Positions 1-11,400 of a DNA stretch of 64,000 nucleotides are shown here, piece after piece (position 1 is the first letter of the stretch; each line of letters starts with the position of its first letter). Under the pieces are notes generated by a model, which saw nothing but the letters and a program-made list of their open reading frames with translations, searched no databases and was not told the DNA's origin. Position numbers and translations under genes: made by a program. The stretch covers positions 105,429 through 169,428 of the forward strand of contig SWDT01000566.1 in NCBI GenBank assembly GCA_009193035.1, in the 5' to 3' direction. Source of the stretch: Halicephalobus mephisto (lineage: Eukaryota; Nematoda; Chromadorea; Rhabditida; Panagrolaimidae).

Positions 1-176
1 TTCAAATATTTCGTTGTTTATTATATAATAATTAATCAACTGTATATTTCGCATAAAGATTTCCCAATTCTTGATGTTCTTCCAGCATTTACAGTATAAA
101 TACTCTAAAGAGAAAAACCCATTCAACACCCACATGGGATTATTCTTCCAATAAGAAGTGCAAGAAAATAAAGATT

Positions 177-553
177 ATGACAATGTTGAGTTCATTCGTG
201 TTTCTGTTTTGTGTCCTCATATGTTCTGTTTGATCGTGGTTAAGAGTTCCTGATCCGCGGATAGATGAGAAATATATATAATAACTTTATAAGACCAAAG
301 GTACAAGATATAAAAACAACTCCTACAAAATATTGCATAATCTCCTTAAATCCCCACCAACGCATGATCGTACGCCTTTCGTTGTCCCTCAGGGTATTTC
401 CCTTCGGGACCAAAGTTATATAAGCTTGCACTCAAATAGATAGTACCCGATCCAACAGTTTCATACTGTATGAATCCATCTAATACAGTGCGAAACAAAT
501 TATCCATAGAGATTGCTGCAAAAAATGCTTTGTTGAGTATAACGAAGAAATGA
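177..553 (+). pseudogene. Small secreted-peptide-like ORF split by a solo LTR
   Basis: An ATG at 177 opens a signal-peptide-like start (MTMLSSFVFLFCVLICS) that runs into the solo LTR at 227 and stops at TGA 231-233. If bases 227-462 (the LTR plus one degenerate target duplication) are taken out, the same frame continues from 463 through about 29 more codons to TGA 551-553. The result would be a precursor of about 48 residues with one Cys soon after the predicted cleavage region and a Lys-rich end. I do not recognise the product. The upstream part is seen directly. The link across the LTR is inference, because an open frame of 29 codons can occur by chance. An intron containing the LTR is the alternative, but no GT donor fits at the junction. 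Confidence 0.3.
227..457 (-). mobile_element. Solo LTR, diverged copy
   Basis: A 231-base segment that begins TGTTTGATCGTGG and ends CCAACA. It aligns along its length with the element at 35661-35890: both share the block CTCAGG-TATTTCCCTTCGGGACC, then AAGCTT and CACTCAAATAGAT, then ATCCAACA. The flanks TGTTC (222-226) and GTTTC (458-462) are at best a degenerate 5-base target duplication. Read on the minus strand it starts TGTTGG and has a TATATAA-like box, so the retroelement probably pointed that way. No internal coding region is left. Confidence 0.6.
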
Positions 554-843
554 TTGATAACAATTCATCGATTGACTCAAATTTTTTTATCAAAAAGGAA
601 TTACTACACAAGGATCGTATTTTTTGCTTTATTAATTTCACGCGAGATTAGGTAAATGATTATACATTTCTTCATTTTGAAATAATACGGACACACCTCT
701 AAACGCTTAACATATAAGAATTTAATGAATTGATAAGAGGAATTCTCATTTATGTGATGATATTCATCTATAAAAATGACGAAAACTATTTTTTAAATCG
801 CTCACTTCCCTTTAATTTTAAATAATGTTAATTTAATTATAGG

Positions 844-3367
844 ATGGCGAGTAAGTCAACATTCCACCAGGCAGTTCAAGAAGAATTACATCTCAATCTT
901 GCCGGGACAGCAAATGTTCAAACTTCTAAGGATCGAAAACGAAGATTAAAACCTCGGAGATTCCATAAGAAGTTTAAGGTAAGATGTCCTTGGGCAGAAT
1001 GTTCTAATGACCCTCTGATCTGGCACTGTGCTCACTGTGGAAACGAGTTGGAGATGTTTGAACAAGAAGAAGTAGTTTACTTCTCCTGTTACTGTGGCGA
1101 CCGGAAGATGACTGATTTCTACTGGAAGTGCTGTCATAACAATCACCCAAAAGTTCGATTTGAGGACAATTTTAAAAGTTTAATAGAACTCCAGAAAGAT
1201 CAGAGGGAGCAACGAACGATCGTCTTCCTCGGAGAAACTGGAGTCGGGAAATCCACTACCATCAACCATCTCATAACTTCGATCAATTACGAAACTTGGG
1301 ATGAAGCTTGGAATGCAGAATGTGTCGATGCTGTGTCTCTTTGGGATTTCTTCACCACTGCAGAAAATCAACAAAAACAAAAACAATTGCAGGGAAACTA
1401 CATTGAAAATGAAAATGGAGAAGAAGGAAAAAGCTCGACTAAGAACCCTGTCACTTATTCGTTCATCTTTAAAGACGAAGGTAATATACTATTTAAGAAG
1501 AAATATTAATAATCTTTAGGAAAGGAATATTTGATGATGGTGGTAGATACAGCCGGGAATAATGATGCCAGTGGTTGTGTGGAGGTCGATGACAAACATC
1601 ACATGGATATTGTTCAACAAACCGTCACATTGGGATATTTCAATATGCTTTGTTTCATCTTCAAACATGGAGACAACATTATCCACAGAAATATGCCTCA
1701 TTTACTGAAAGTGATGAAGACGATTCTGACTCCGCAATTCGTTAATCACACGAGCTTCTTACAGACCTACTCTTCCGCTACTTATAACTTCAACGTAAGT
1801 GGTATTTTCTGAATATTGTTGAAACTGTTGTACTTAAGGTAAATGCCATCAAAAGAACCATTTGTAATATGTCCAAGGAATACAATATCGAGTTGGAATG
1901 TAATAACAATATCTATCCCGTCAATAACGAGGCTTACAAAGCCATCATGACCGACAAATCTCTCAATGCAGAATACATAGATCAAAAAACTACCTACGAC
2001 ATGTCGAGAAATTCCTTCAGGGAGCTTTGTAAAAAGGCTATCAGAAATCAAAAACTCAAGATGAAAGAAGAAGATATCCAAATCGCTCGGATCAAAAAAT
2101 TTTCCAAACAAGATTTAGAAACAATCTTCGAATATACATTGGAATTTGCCGGGATAAACAATCAAAATAGAAATTTAAAACTAGACGAATCTGTACGGAA
2201 AATGAAGCAGATGGATTCAGAGATAGCTAGAATGGCGAAGGAATTCTATAAAGGAAACAAACACAGAAATTCGGGAACAAGCATCGAAATCGCTAAAGAT
2301 GCTTGTGATGTTGAAGTTTACGAAGAATTTAAGATTTTACTAGACTCTCCTTTGACCGAAAAAACGATTGATGAGATGTATAACATACTGGACACTACAG
2401 ATTTCGACATAATGAACGACCCTAAAATAAAAGAATTATTAAGGGAAATCAAAATTCATGTATTGGAGTTCAAGGATGAACTTTATTTCTATATCGGAAT
2501 AGGGCTGATTATTACGGGAGTCATAGCTATAGGAGCTGGTATAACCATGTTTGCTATTCCGCCCCCTATTTCGTTTGCTCTTTATGGAGGAACAGGAATA
2601 GCTGGTGGTGTTACAAGTACCACTGGAGCTTTGACCGTTCTTCTGGGGCATCGTAAGTTTCTCACTACAATATCCTAATAAACAAAGTTGTTTAGTCAAA
2701 TGTAAGAAGTCTACAAGAGAAAAAGCCATGGAATGCATCAAAGCGATTGCTGTCATCAACAAATACTGTAAGAACAACGATATTGATGTCAGTTTTGATT
2801 ACATTTCGGAACTCAAAAAGGCAATCGACGGTAATTCCCAGGGTATCCTGTTCTATCTGAAAAAGCTACTTGTAATTAATTTCATAAAGAATAAATCAAG
2901 TATTGTTAATTGAGATCTACTTCCTTCTCTGACACAATTCCCTGGATCTTAATTGTATCTTGGTAAAATTACTGTCGATTCATTGTTTTTCAGTAATTTA
3001 GCCAGAAATCAATTGAAATTCATTGATTTATGTTAAAAAACAAACTTAAACAAAAATCCAAATATTGGTCTCGACACAAACAATACTTGATTTTTCTCAT
3101 TTATGAATTCAAATAATTTGTTAATTTCAGAACAAAAAGAAGCACTTTCTGTTCGAGTTCGAAGAGGAATGTATCGCATCATTTAAAGAAGTCAATTTGG
3201 AACTTCAAGATGTTTTGGCCAGTGCTGAAGCCTTGAAAAAAATAGGAGTACCCCACAACCTCCACTACAAATACAGTGGAAAAGAACTATTCGTCGATTG
3301 GCGGATGAAAAGTGAAAATTCTCAAAGAATTCAAAAACTTTGGGATTGTTTCGAATTTCAAGAATAA
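844..3367 (+). CDS. P-loop GTPase-like protein with Cys-rich N-terminus and hydrophobic hairpin
   Basis: Five exons: 844-1480, 1520-1794, 1839-2652, 2696-2871, 3131-3367 (712 residues). All phases agree, and three introns are only 39-44 bases. ATG 844 follows TTAATTATAG, a likely trans-splice acceptor. Residues about 45-105 hold many Cys and His (CPWAEC, CAHC, CYC, CCHNNH), probably metal binding. GETGVGKST at 130-138 is a Walker A/G1 motif and DTAG at 222-225 fits G3; I cannot place G4. The middle is charged and helical. Residues about 520-570 form a hydrophobic hairpin rich in Gly and Ile, suggesting membrane insertion, and about 120 soluble residues follow. G-domain proteins of this look are expanded in nematodes and other invertebrates with unknown roles; a link to immune-type GTPases is my inference. 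A possible polyadenylation signal ATTAAA lies at 3397. Confidence 0.8.
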
Positions 3368-4777
3368 TCATCTTCTTTACAACCGAAATTTTATCTATTA
3401 AATTAAATATCAGGATATTTGATCATCCTTTAAAATATATAAAGATTATACAGTACTTGCGTCACAAGTATTTACTTTCCGATTCTGTAGTTAGAACTGG
3501 AGAAAAAGTATTTATATAGCACAATCCGACTCATAAATTCAGAATCTGAGATCAGCAGTCGACTTTTAGGAGCAATTTTGCAGCTATCTGTATTTTTGAA
3601 TTAATCATAGGCTTAATTCCCAAAAATTCATTCGACTTTCAAAAGCGATTTCACAGAAATCTTCATTCTCCTGTTCGAATATAGGCTTAATTCCCAAAAA
3701 TTCATTCATCTTCTGAAATGATTTTACAACCCTCTTTATTTTCTTTTTCAGACATAGGGTTATTCGTGAATCTTCTTTTGTCTTCGTTTTCAGAGATGAT
3801 TATCCGTTCCAGAAGGTTAAAGAAGTGTAACACGTTTTGATTCAAAGGTAATCAAACATTTCTCAATAGGTTTCTACAAAATTCGTCATTTTCATTAAGA
3901 ATTCAATGCTTGGAATTGTTGGATAGCGTGACAAATATGCGCATTATAAGGCTTTTTTAAGAATAATTTAAAAAATGACTTAACAGTATATATTTTTATT
4001 CCTTTTAGTGAAAGAGAGGAAATTCAAATTTCGTCTTTGAAAATTTTTAATAGAATTAGTATTTTTGGATGGTAGAATAACTTTCTGTTTTTTACTTAAT
4101 AGCTCAATTATGTGATGACGTCATTTATCAGATATAGCAGAAGATAATCAGTTTATCTTTTCCTCCGAGAAGATGTTATTGCTTACTTATGTGTGGATTT
4201 ATCATCATTATTATAAAATATTTGTGACTAAATAGCTGGATATTTGTCACGAAAAACTGTAACCTTTGAAAAAAAATGACGTTAAAGGACATGCAAAAGT
4301 TATTGGACTTTCTTTGATGAAAAATGCCATATAAAAATCACGGCTTTTTTCTGCATAATTTCTGCACCTAAATGCTTTTTGAAAATAACGTAAATTATGC
4401 AAATTGTTGAGACGAAAATTAGACTATAAAGTGCATCAAAAACGTTAGTCTGTATATCAGGAAGTACGGGGTACTGTAGGGTACTGCAAGGTACAAGTGT
4501 GGTTCTTTGTTGTTGTAGATTAAGATTACATATTAACTGCATCCTTGTCTTATTGTTATGATAAAGATTATTATATTGCCCCTGTTTGTATCCTAACAAA
4601 AATATTAACACCGAAACTTTAATGAACTCAGCTAACGATCCAACATCCAAGGAAATCGAAGCACTTTGTACTTTATCATAACAATAAACCTAATTGTACT
4701 AACTCGAGGAGTTCAAAACCAACCCCTCAGTTCTTGCGTCATGGCTTTATTACTTTCAATCTGTGTCAACTACGAAC
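3368..4777. other. Intergenic region between GTPase-like gene and GPCR
   Basis: No convincing gene. A 27-base direct repeat starting ATAGGCTTAATTCCC occurs near 3606 and 3683. The 116-codon minus-strand ORF at 4300-4650 lies over a diverged copy of the tandem repeat found at 30.9-31.6 kb and is treated as chance. The sequence just before 4778 is the likely promoter or trans-splice region of the GPCR gene. Confidence 0.5.
4430..4620 (+). repeat. Diverged copy of the 31-kb tandem repeat unit
   Basis: The order ATCAGG, a GGGTACTGTAGGG block, a TTGTTGT block, TGTCTTATTGTTATGA, then TTGTATCCTAACA matches the unit repeated three times at 30935-31575 (GGGATACTGTAGGG, GTTGTCTTGTG, TGTCTTGTTCTATTA, CTATCTTAACAG). 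Similarity is by eye over about 170 bases. Confidence 0.45.
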
Positions 4778-6038
4778 ATGTCGAATCACGTAACTGCAAG
4801 TAGTCCTCCATCTCCTTCTAGTTCATCATTTGCAATTATCCTAGCCTACGCATTATTGGCTATCTCGATGACATTCGACCTGTCTTGTATTATCTTCTTC
4901 TTGAACGAATTCAGACACCGAAAATCTCCTTTCAGATCTGCTTATTTCGTAATTTTCTGTACTGGACTTATAGTTACTGTATTAACATTTGCTACTAGAA
5001 TAGTATTCCTGGAGGAAGGACTTTCGTCAGGTACTATTTGGAAACTCGTGATTGGCAAGTTTTTCCAATGGTTTGCCAGGAATGCGTTGGGATTATGGAT
5101 CTTCGTCATGGCATGTAACAGATGCACTGCGTTGATGTTACCAACGTGGCATGATAGGGTTAGTTGTTGGGTTGTAAGCCCCACTTTTGATTTAGTCACT
5201 ATCAAAACTGTCGATTCCGAATTCGAAAAAAATTATTGGATTAGAATTCGAAGATTTTAAAAAATCGATAGTCATGTTTATTATTATAGATAAATCACGA
5301 TCGTGAGAGGGATTCTGTTGTTATAAAAATTCAGTGTTACCAGAAATAGTGGTTTTAAAATACCGTAAAAACTCTAATAAAAGGGCACTATTTTTAAAAG
5401 GTTGAAAAATAGACGGACTGTCCGTCTATTAGAGTTTGTACGGTATCCGATTTTTGTTGTAAATTATATTTTAGATCTGGACCCGACGCCCTACTGCCGC
5501 AATCATCATTTTCATATTCATTTTCCCTCTTATTGTCAATCCCAACTTCTGGTTTGAACCCAAGTGTTTTTTGGCTTCCATCACCATGCCCAAGGATTGT
5601 TCTTTCTATATTTTCATAAACATGTTGATCCCAGGAATAATGAACATTATTTTCGGGATACTGACCTTCGTGTTCACCGCCGGTGCTGTCATTTATACGA
5701 GGAAACAATTCAACAATTTGACTTCCCAAACATTGAGAATTGAACGGAGACTAGTTCTTCAGACCTTTGTTTCGTCCATTCTTATGGTCTTGCAATTCAC
5801 CGCCCTAATAGTGATGTATTCGTTTCAAGATAATCTGGAGCTTCATCCAATATGTGAAGCAGTGTACTACATATGCTTCATTGGCTATCATTATGCGTCG
5901 ACGATCATTCTCTTTTGTGTTTCTCCTGACTTCAGACAAAAATTTATGGAATTCTATAAAATCAACTGTTTGCAGTTTAAAAGAACAGGAAGCACAATTC
6001 CCTTGTTCGTAAGATCCTCAATTCAACCTGAGGGGTAG
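4778..6038 (+). CDS. Serpentine chemoreceptor-type GPCR (Srg superfamily, Srv-like)
   Basis: Two exons, 4778-5158 and 5475-6038, give 314 residues, a usual size for nematode serpentine receptors. The start is the ATG at 4778; the upstream ATG at 4741 is out of frame. Seven hydrophobic segments are visible, with TM1 at FAIILAYALLAISMTF and TM2 at YFVIFCTGLIVTVL. TM3 ends in MACNRCTALMLPTWHDR-IW, the NR...P...W pattern typical of the Srg superfamily. IERRLVLQTF before TM6 and VSPDFRQKF after TM7 also fit. The intron of 316 bases has a GTTAGT donor. These receptors sit in the ciliary membranes of sensory neurons; ligand and tissue cannot be read here. Oddity: the last codons and the stop belong to the first unit of the satellite at 6019-6560. 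Confidence 0.85.
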
Positions 6039-6560
6039 ATGATGAAAAGACTTATAATTAACATGGTCCACAATAACTCTAATATTGGAGCTTTAATCTG
6101 ACCGCAGAAGTAGATAATGAAAAGTCTATGACTAACATGATCCATAGTAACCCTAATATTGAGATCTAAATTCAACCTGAGGGGTAGATGATGAAAACAC
6201 CTTCTATAATTAACATGGTCCACAATAACTCTAATATTGGAGCTTTAATCTGACCGTAGAAGTAGATAATGAAAAGTCTATGACTAACATGATCTATAGT
6301 AACTCTAATATTGAGATCTAAATTCAACCTGAGGGATAGATGATGAAAACACCTTCTATAATTAACATGGTCCACAATAACTCTAATATTGGAGCTTTAA
6401 TCTGACCGTAGAAGTAGATAATGAAAAGTCTATGACTAACATGATCCATAGTAACTCTAATATTAAAATTTCAATTCAACCTGAGGGGTAGATGACGGAT
6501 AAACCAACGACTAACATAATCTATATTATCTATGGTATTGAAGCTTCAATTCTGGCGGTA
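6019..6560 (+). repeat. Higher-order tandem repeat, about 150 bases made of two 75-base halves
   Basis: Units starting ATTCAACCTGAGGG(G/A)TAGATGA lie near 6021, 6170, 6322 and 6474. Each is about 150 bases and consists of two diverged 75-base halves (GTAGATGATGAAAA... and GTAGATAATGAAAA..., both followed by AACATG and ACTCTAATATT). Unit one overlaps the 3' end of the GPCR coding region. Minus-strand ORFs here only reflect the repeat. Confidence 0.85.
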
Positions 6561-7007
6561 GAATTAGAGCATGAATACCTAGAATACAAGTGTTGCAGTG
6601 CCTGTTGTTTATGTGTTTTTATATAAATTTACTGTACTTGTAAAGGTTTAATTTCCGGATTTAGAGATAAATAAGCCATGGAATAAGTGAACGCCCACGG
6701 CACACTAACATTAAAGATGTTTATAAAGAATTACACCAAAAACATGAAATATGAAGACCATTGGACTATGTCAAAGTCTGTAAAATGCTCGATATAAAAA
6801 TTGAAAATTTGCAAGTTGAGTTACTTAACATATTGTGGACAATGTGAACCATATGTGGTGTGGTACGCAACTTCTGCATATGGTACATAATATTTCGTCA
6901 CGGATTTATTTTTCTGATTTAGGATTTTCTTTCAGTTTTTGTAACTAACAAATATCTCTAGATTGAGTGAAACATTGACGGATTTGGACCACAGAAAAAA
7001 TTAAAAA

Positions 7008-7623
7008 AGTACTTTCCTGTTATACGGATCCCCTCTCGACGCGAAAAGTTTTCTTAGTGCATTTTAGCACATTTTTAATATCTTTTTCGTTGTTTAATGT
7101 TCTTTATTCCAATTCTTTGTGAATATGAGGCTCTTCGAACTGCTATGCGAGGTCCTCTTATCAAAAAGTTTAAACAAATTTTATTTTCTTTTCGTACTGA
7201 AAAGCATATAAATCACTTTACCGAAATCTTGGATAGTGCTGTTATCAACCTTGGTATAGGTACCTAAGCCTGCTTTCCACTCGTAATTAGTAGTTTATCC
7301 TACACGCTTTATCAAAAAAGAATAAATATATAAAAATTGGTCTAACACTTAGACGACAATGGGACGTGGCATTCGTGTCCTGCAGGTTCGATCGCTCGGG
7401 TCAAAATTTGCATGAAAATTATGCAAAAAATCATTTAATAAATCAATGTCAAAAATCACTTTTGTTTTTAAAATAATGATATGGCAATAGTGTCCTCAGG
7501 AAGGTGTATAAAAATTAACTTTTTTTCAAAGGCGATTTTTCGAGTAAAAAAGTCTCCTTTACATGTTAAAAAATAACGGAAAATTTTGGATTCAAAAGAT
7601 GCCTTCTTATAACAGGAAAGTAC
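7008..7623. mobile_element. Possible non-autonomous element with 16-base inverted ends
   Basis: GTACTTTCCTGTTATA near 7008 recurs as its exact reverse complement, TATAACAGGAAAGTAC, ending near 7623. The 615 bases between hold no ORF of note. Target duplications are not clear because both flanks are A-rich. Confidence 0.4.
7337..7403 (+). other. tRNA-like fragment (degenerate, not a functional tRNA)
   Basis: GGTTCGATCGC resembles a B box, and TGGTCTAACAC upstream resembles an A box inside a perfect GTCTAA-CAC-TTAGAC hairpin. The acceptor stem does not pair, the anticodon loop has G instead of U before the anticodon, and the T stem is mismatched. It may be a tRNA-derived SINE remnant or chance. 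Confidence 0.25.
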
Positions 7624-8119
7624 CGAAAAAAATGCTGTATCTGTCACGCCGAGTGACCCACGTCTGAATGAGAAGGGAAAATAGTATAGAAAAGGTTTAT
7701 CAAACAAATGCCTTAGGCACAGTACAAAACACTATGTCAAAATCAACATAAACAAACAAAACAGCTTCCCGCCAAGAGGAACTGTATGTCCTTTTTTCAG
7801 TGCTAAGACAATCCGTTCGGGACCAAGCGTTCCTTATTGATGATAAAACAATCCGTTCGGGACCAAATGTTCTCGGTTGGTTGCGCTTTCCATTAAGGCT
7901 GAGTGCCCGATGCAACAAAAAACATAACTTTAGATCCACGGTACACAAAATAAAAAAATACATTATCTTGAATATGTTAATTATTGCAAAAAAAATCAAT
8001 TTTACTTCAATTTCGATATTTTCACACATTTCGACATTGTTTAATTAATTTCAAACTTTTTAACAACTTTATTTATTTCTAATTTAATTTTAGAAATGAA
8101 ATAATTTTAATCCATTAAA

Positions 8120-8290
8120 ATGTTCGATTTTCTGAAACCACTGTTTTTAATTTTTCTAATAGCTATGACTTTACAGATTTACAGTTTATCTTTTAATTCA
8201 CACTGATCTCTGGCTAAAAGAGGATTAATAAGACCTTTATTGCCATGGGAATTCCCCGAAGATTCAGCGACGGAATGGAGACCTTTGTAA
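8120..8290 (+). pseudogene. Secreted-peptide-like ORF with one in-frame TGA
   Basis: From ATG 8120 a hydrophobic signal-like start (MFDFLKPLFLIFLIAMTLQI) runs to TGA at 8204-8206. The same frame then continues for 27 codons (SLAKRGLIRPLLPWEFPEDS, then ATEWRPL) to TAA 8288-8290. A Lys-Arg pair precedes the second part, as in neuropeptide precursors. Codon use in the second part looks coding. Either the TGA is a disabling mutation or an error, or a small intron removes it; I could not find splice sites that keep both halves in frame. It could also be part of an unresolved 5' region of the hexosaminidase gene that follows. Confidence 0.3.
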
Positions 8291-8422
8291 AAATGCAAAT
8301 TGCAAGATTAACTCGATTCTAAATCAAATTTTTTATTTTTTTTAAATTTAAATTTTTTATTTTTTTTAAATTTTTTTTTGTTTATTGTCAAGTGGAAAAA
8401 TTTGTGGCCAGTCAAATTATCT

Positions 8423-11400
8423 ATGCAGTTGTCAAGACAGTTAATGTTTCGAAAGTGGCCGAAATTTTTAATTTTATTATTTTTATTTATTTTTGGATTT
8501 TTGTTCTATTTAGAATCTGGATATTTTCGTCGAACACATTTTCGAAGAATTTCTGGACCTCGTTTGACTTCTGGAATAACTTTGACGAAAAATCTGGTTT
8601 ATCCTACAGTCAGCAAAATTGTGCCAATTTCCAAGGTTAGTTAATTTTGAATTTCAAAATTATTTAAAAAATTATTTTTTTTCAATTTCAAAAATATTTA
8701 AAAAATTACTTTTTTTTAAATTTAAAAATTATTTAAAAAATTATTTTTTTTCAATTTCAAAATTATTTAAAAAATTATTTTTTTTTTCAATTTCAAAATT
8801 ATTTAAAAAATTATTTTTTTTAAATTTCAAAAATATTTAAAAAATTATTTTTTTTTTTTGAATTTCAAAATTATTTAAAAAATTATTTTTTTTTTGAATT
8901 TCAAAAATATTTAAAAAATTATTTTTTTTTGAATTTCAAAAATATTTAAAAAATTACTTTTTTTTTTTGAATTTCAAAATTATTTAAAAAAATTATTTTT
9001 TGAATTTTATAGAATTATTGAGAATGAAAAATATGTTAATTTACTGTAATAATCGGCTTATTTTATGTTTTTGCGGAAATTATGAAAATTTTCATGTTCA
9101 ATTTTTTGAAACTTTTCAATTTTCGAACAAAAAAGGAATTTTTACGAAAAACAATAAAATATCAATTTACTACCGTAATAGTAGTTTTTTTTTATTTTTT
9201 AAAAGTCTTTTCCATAAAAGTTTTTTTTAATAATTTAATTTTTAAATTTTTAAAACTTTTTAATTTTTAAAATTCTTTAATTTTTTAATTTTCTTTGGAA
9301 TTTTTATTTTTTAAAATTACTGAAACTCTTGTAGAAGACATTTAAAATAAAAAAATAAAAAATATAATATTTCTTATTTAAATTGATAATTGTTTTTATT
9401 TTTCACCGTAATTTTAGAAGATATTTAAAAACTTGAAAAAAATTTGAGTTCTTAATTTTATAAATTAATTTTCAATTTTTGTAATAAATTAATTTTTAAT
9501 TTTATAAATTAATTTTTAATTTTAGAGATAATTTAATTTTTAATTTTATAAATAACTTAATTTTTATTTTTAAAGATAATTTTATTTTTAATTTTATTAA
9601 TTAATTTTTAATTTTTGTAATAATTTAATTTTTAATTTTAGAGATAATTTTATTTTTAATTATTAAAGATAACTATATTTTTAATTCTAGAGATAATTTT
9701 ATTTTTAATTTTAGAAATTATATGATCACACAATTGTTCATTTTGACCTTAAAGGAGCCGCTCCGAAACCGCAGTATTTCAAAGAAATATTGAAATTAAT
9801 TTCCGAAAATGGAGCTACTGGTGAAATTTGCTTCAAAATTAAATATAAAATTTCATTTTTTAGGAATTTTGATCGAATATGAAGATATGTTTCCTTTTTC
9901 TGATTTTTTCAAAAATGCCGTAAATGACGAAGCTTATTCGAAAAAAGAATTAAAAGAAATTTTAAATTTTGCAAAATCTTTAAATTTAACAATTATTCCT
10001 TTGATTCAGTCCTTTGGTCATCTGGAGTGGATTCTGAAGCTGCCCGAATTCAGGTACTATCGTGATCACGACGTCAACAACGGTGTGGTCTGCATCGCCG
10101 ATCAAGAAGCCGTCAGTGTTACTGTAGAATCCGTTTTTTCAGAAATTTTGGAATTCCACAAAGAAATCGGGATCGAAATAGTTCACATAGGAGGTGATGA
10201 AGCTTTTAATGTAAGTTTTTTCGAGGTTACTGTAATTGGAATTTTTTTAAACTTACTGTAATTGAAGTTTTTCGAAGTTACTGTAATTGAAATTTTTTTA
10301 AGTTACTGTAATTGAAGTTTTTCGAAATTACTATAATTGAAATTTTTTCGAAATTATTGTAATCGAAATTTATTCGAAGTTACTGTAGTTAGAATTTCCT
10401 TCAAATTACTGTAATTGAAATTTTTTCGAAGTTACTGTAATTGGAATTTTTTCGAAGTTACTGTAGTTAGAATTTCCTTCAAATTACTGTAATTGAAGTT
10501 TTTCGAAGTTACTGTAATTGAAATTTTTTCGAAGTTACTGTAATTGAAGTTTTTTACAGTATGGTCAATGTTTCCCTGGGGGTGTTTCGAAACACGAATT
10601 TGCTGCCCGATATCTGATTAATGTCGCCAGTTTTGTCCGGGAATTGACTGGTCCGTCCACGAGAGTCCTAATCTGGAATGACATGGTGGATCAGTTCTAC
10701 GGTGTGTCTTCTGACTTGACTTCATTACTTCAAGAATCCTTGGAGCTAGTTGTCTGGGATTACGGTGATTTGAACAGATTCCAATGTATGTTTTATTTTT
10801 TATTTTTTTATTAATGAAAAAATTTAAAAAATCAGAATTTTTTGAAATTTTATAAAATCGTTGAAAATTTAAAAATTTCGGAATCAGATGGAAATTTTCG
10901 GACTTTTTAGAATTTAGAAGAAATTTTGAAAATTATCTAAAATTAAAGATTCATATTAAGACAATTTTGGACCAATATCTGTTTTTAATTTTTCGAACTT
11001 TTTAGAATTTTGAAATAAAAACTGAAATTAAAAATTTCAAAAATTCAAGTGGAGACAATTCCGTAATAATACCCATTTTTATTTTTTTATGATATAAGAT
11101 TGATTGTACGGTATTAATTACGAAACAATTGTCACATAAAATCAATGCATGGATTACTGTAGTTTTTATGAAGCCCCTGATATTCGCGTTGAGACAATTT
11201 CGTAACGATATTCATTTTTATTTTTTTATGATACAAGATTGATTGTACGGTAACAGTTACGAAATAATTGTCGCATAAAATCAATGCATGGATTACTGTA
11301 GTTTTTATGAAGCCCCTGATATTCGCGTTGAGACAATTTCGTAATAATACCCATTTTTATTTTTTTTATGATATAAGATTGATTGTACGGTAACAGTTAC

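Larger units (their letters stand above)
6561..8119. other. Intergenic region with small repeats and a possible non-autonomous element
   Basis: No gene recognised. It holds the inverted-end element at 7008-7623, a tRNA-like fragment at 7337-7403, and a direct repeat ACAATCCGTTCGGGACCAA at 7808 and 7848. Short ORFs here have no coding features. Confidence 0.5.

Noticed and set aside
240..431. Minus-strand 63-codon ORF
   Set aside because: It lies inside the LTR at 227-457.
4300..4650. Minus-strand ORF of 116 codons with hydrophobic parts
   Set aside because: It overlaps a diverged repeat copy, has no splice partner, and its hydrophobicity follows from AT-rich composition.
6023..6375. Two minus-strand ORFs (MDHVNYRRCFHH...)
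   Set aside because: Both are the same satellite unit read in reverse; period equals the repeat.
7337..7403. Functional tRNA gene
   Set aside because: No acceptor stem, no U33, T stem mismatched.
7468..8048. Several ORFs on both strands at 7.5-8.0 kb
   Set aside because: No coding features; they cover a direct repeat and AT-rich DNA.
8619..9270. ORFs in hexosaminidase intron 1
   Set aside because: Repeat translation (NYLKNYFFSISK units) between well-supported splice sites.
10215..10557. Regularly spaced repeats as a possible CRISPR array
   Set aside because: Units are adjacent, with no unique spacers, in a nematode intron.
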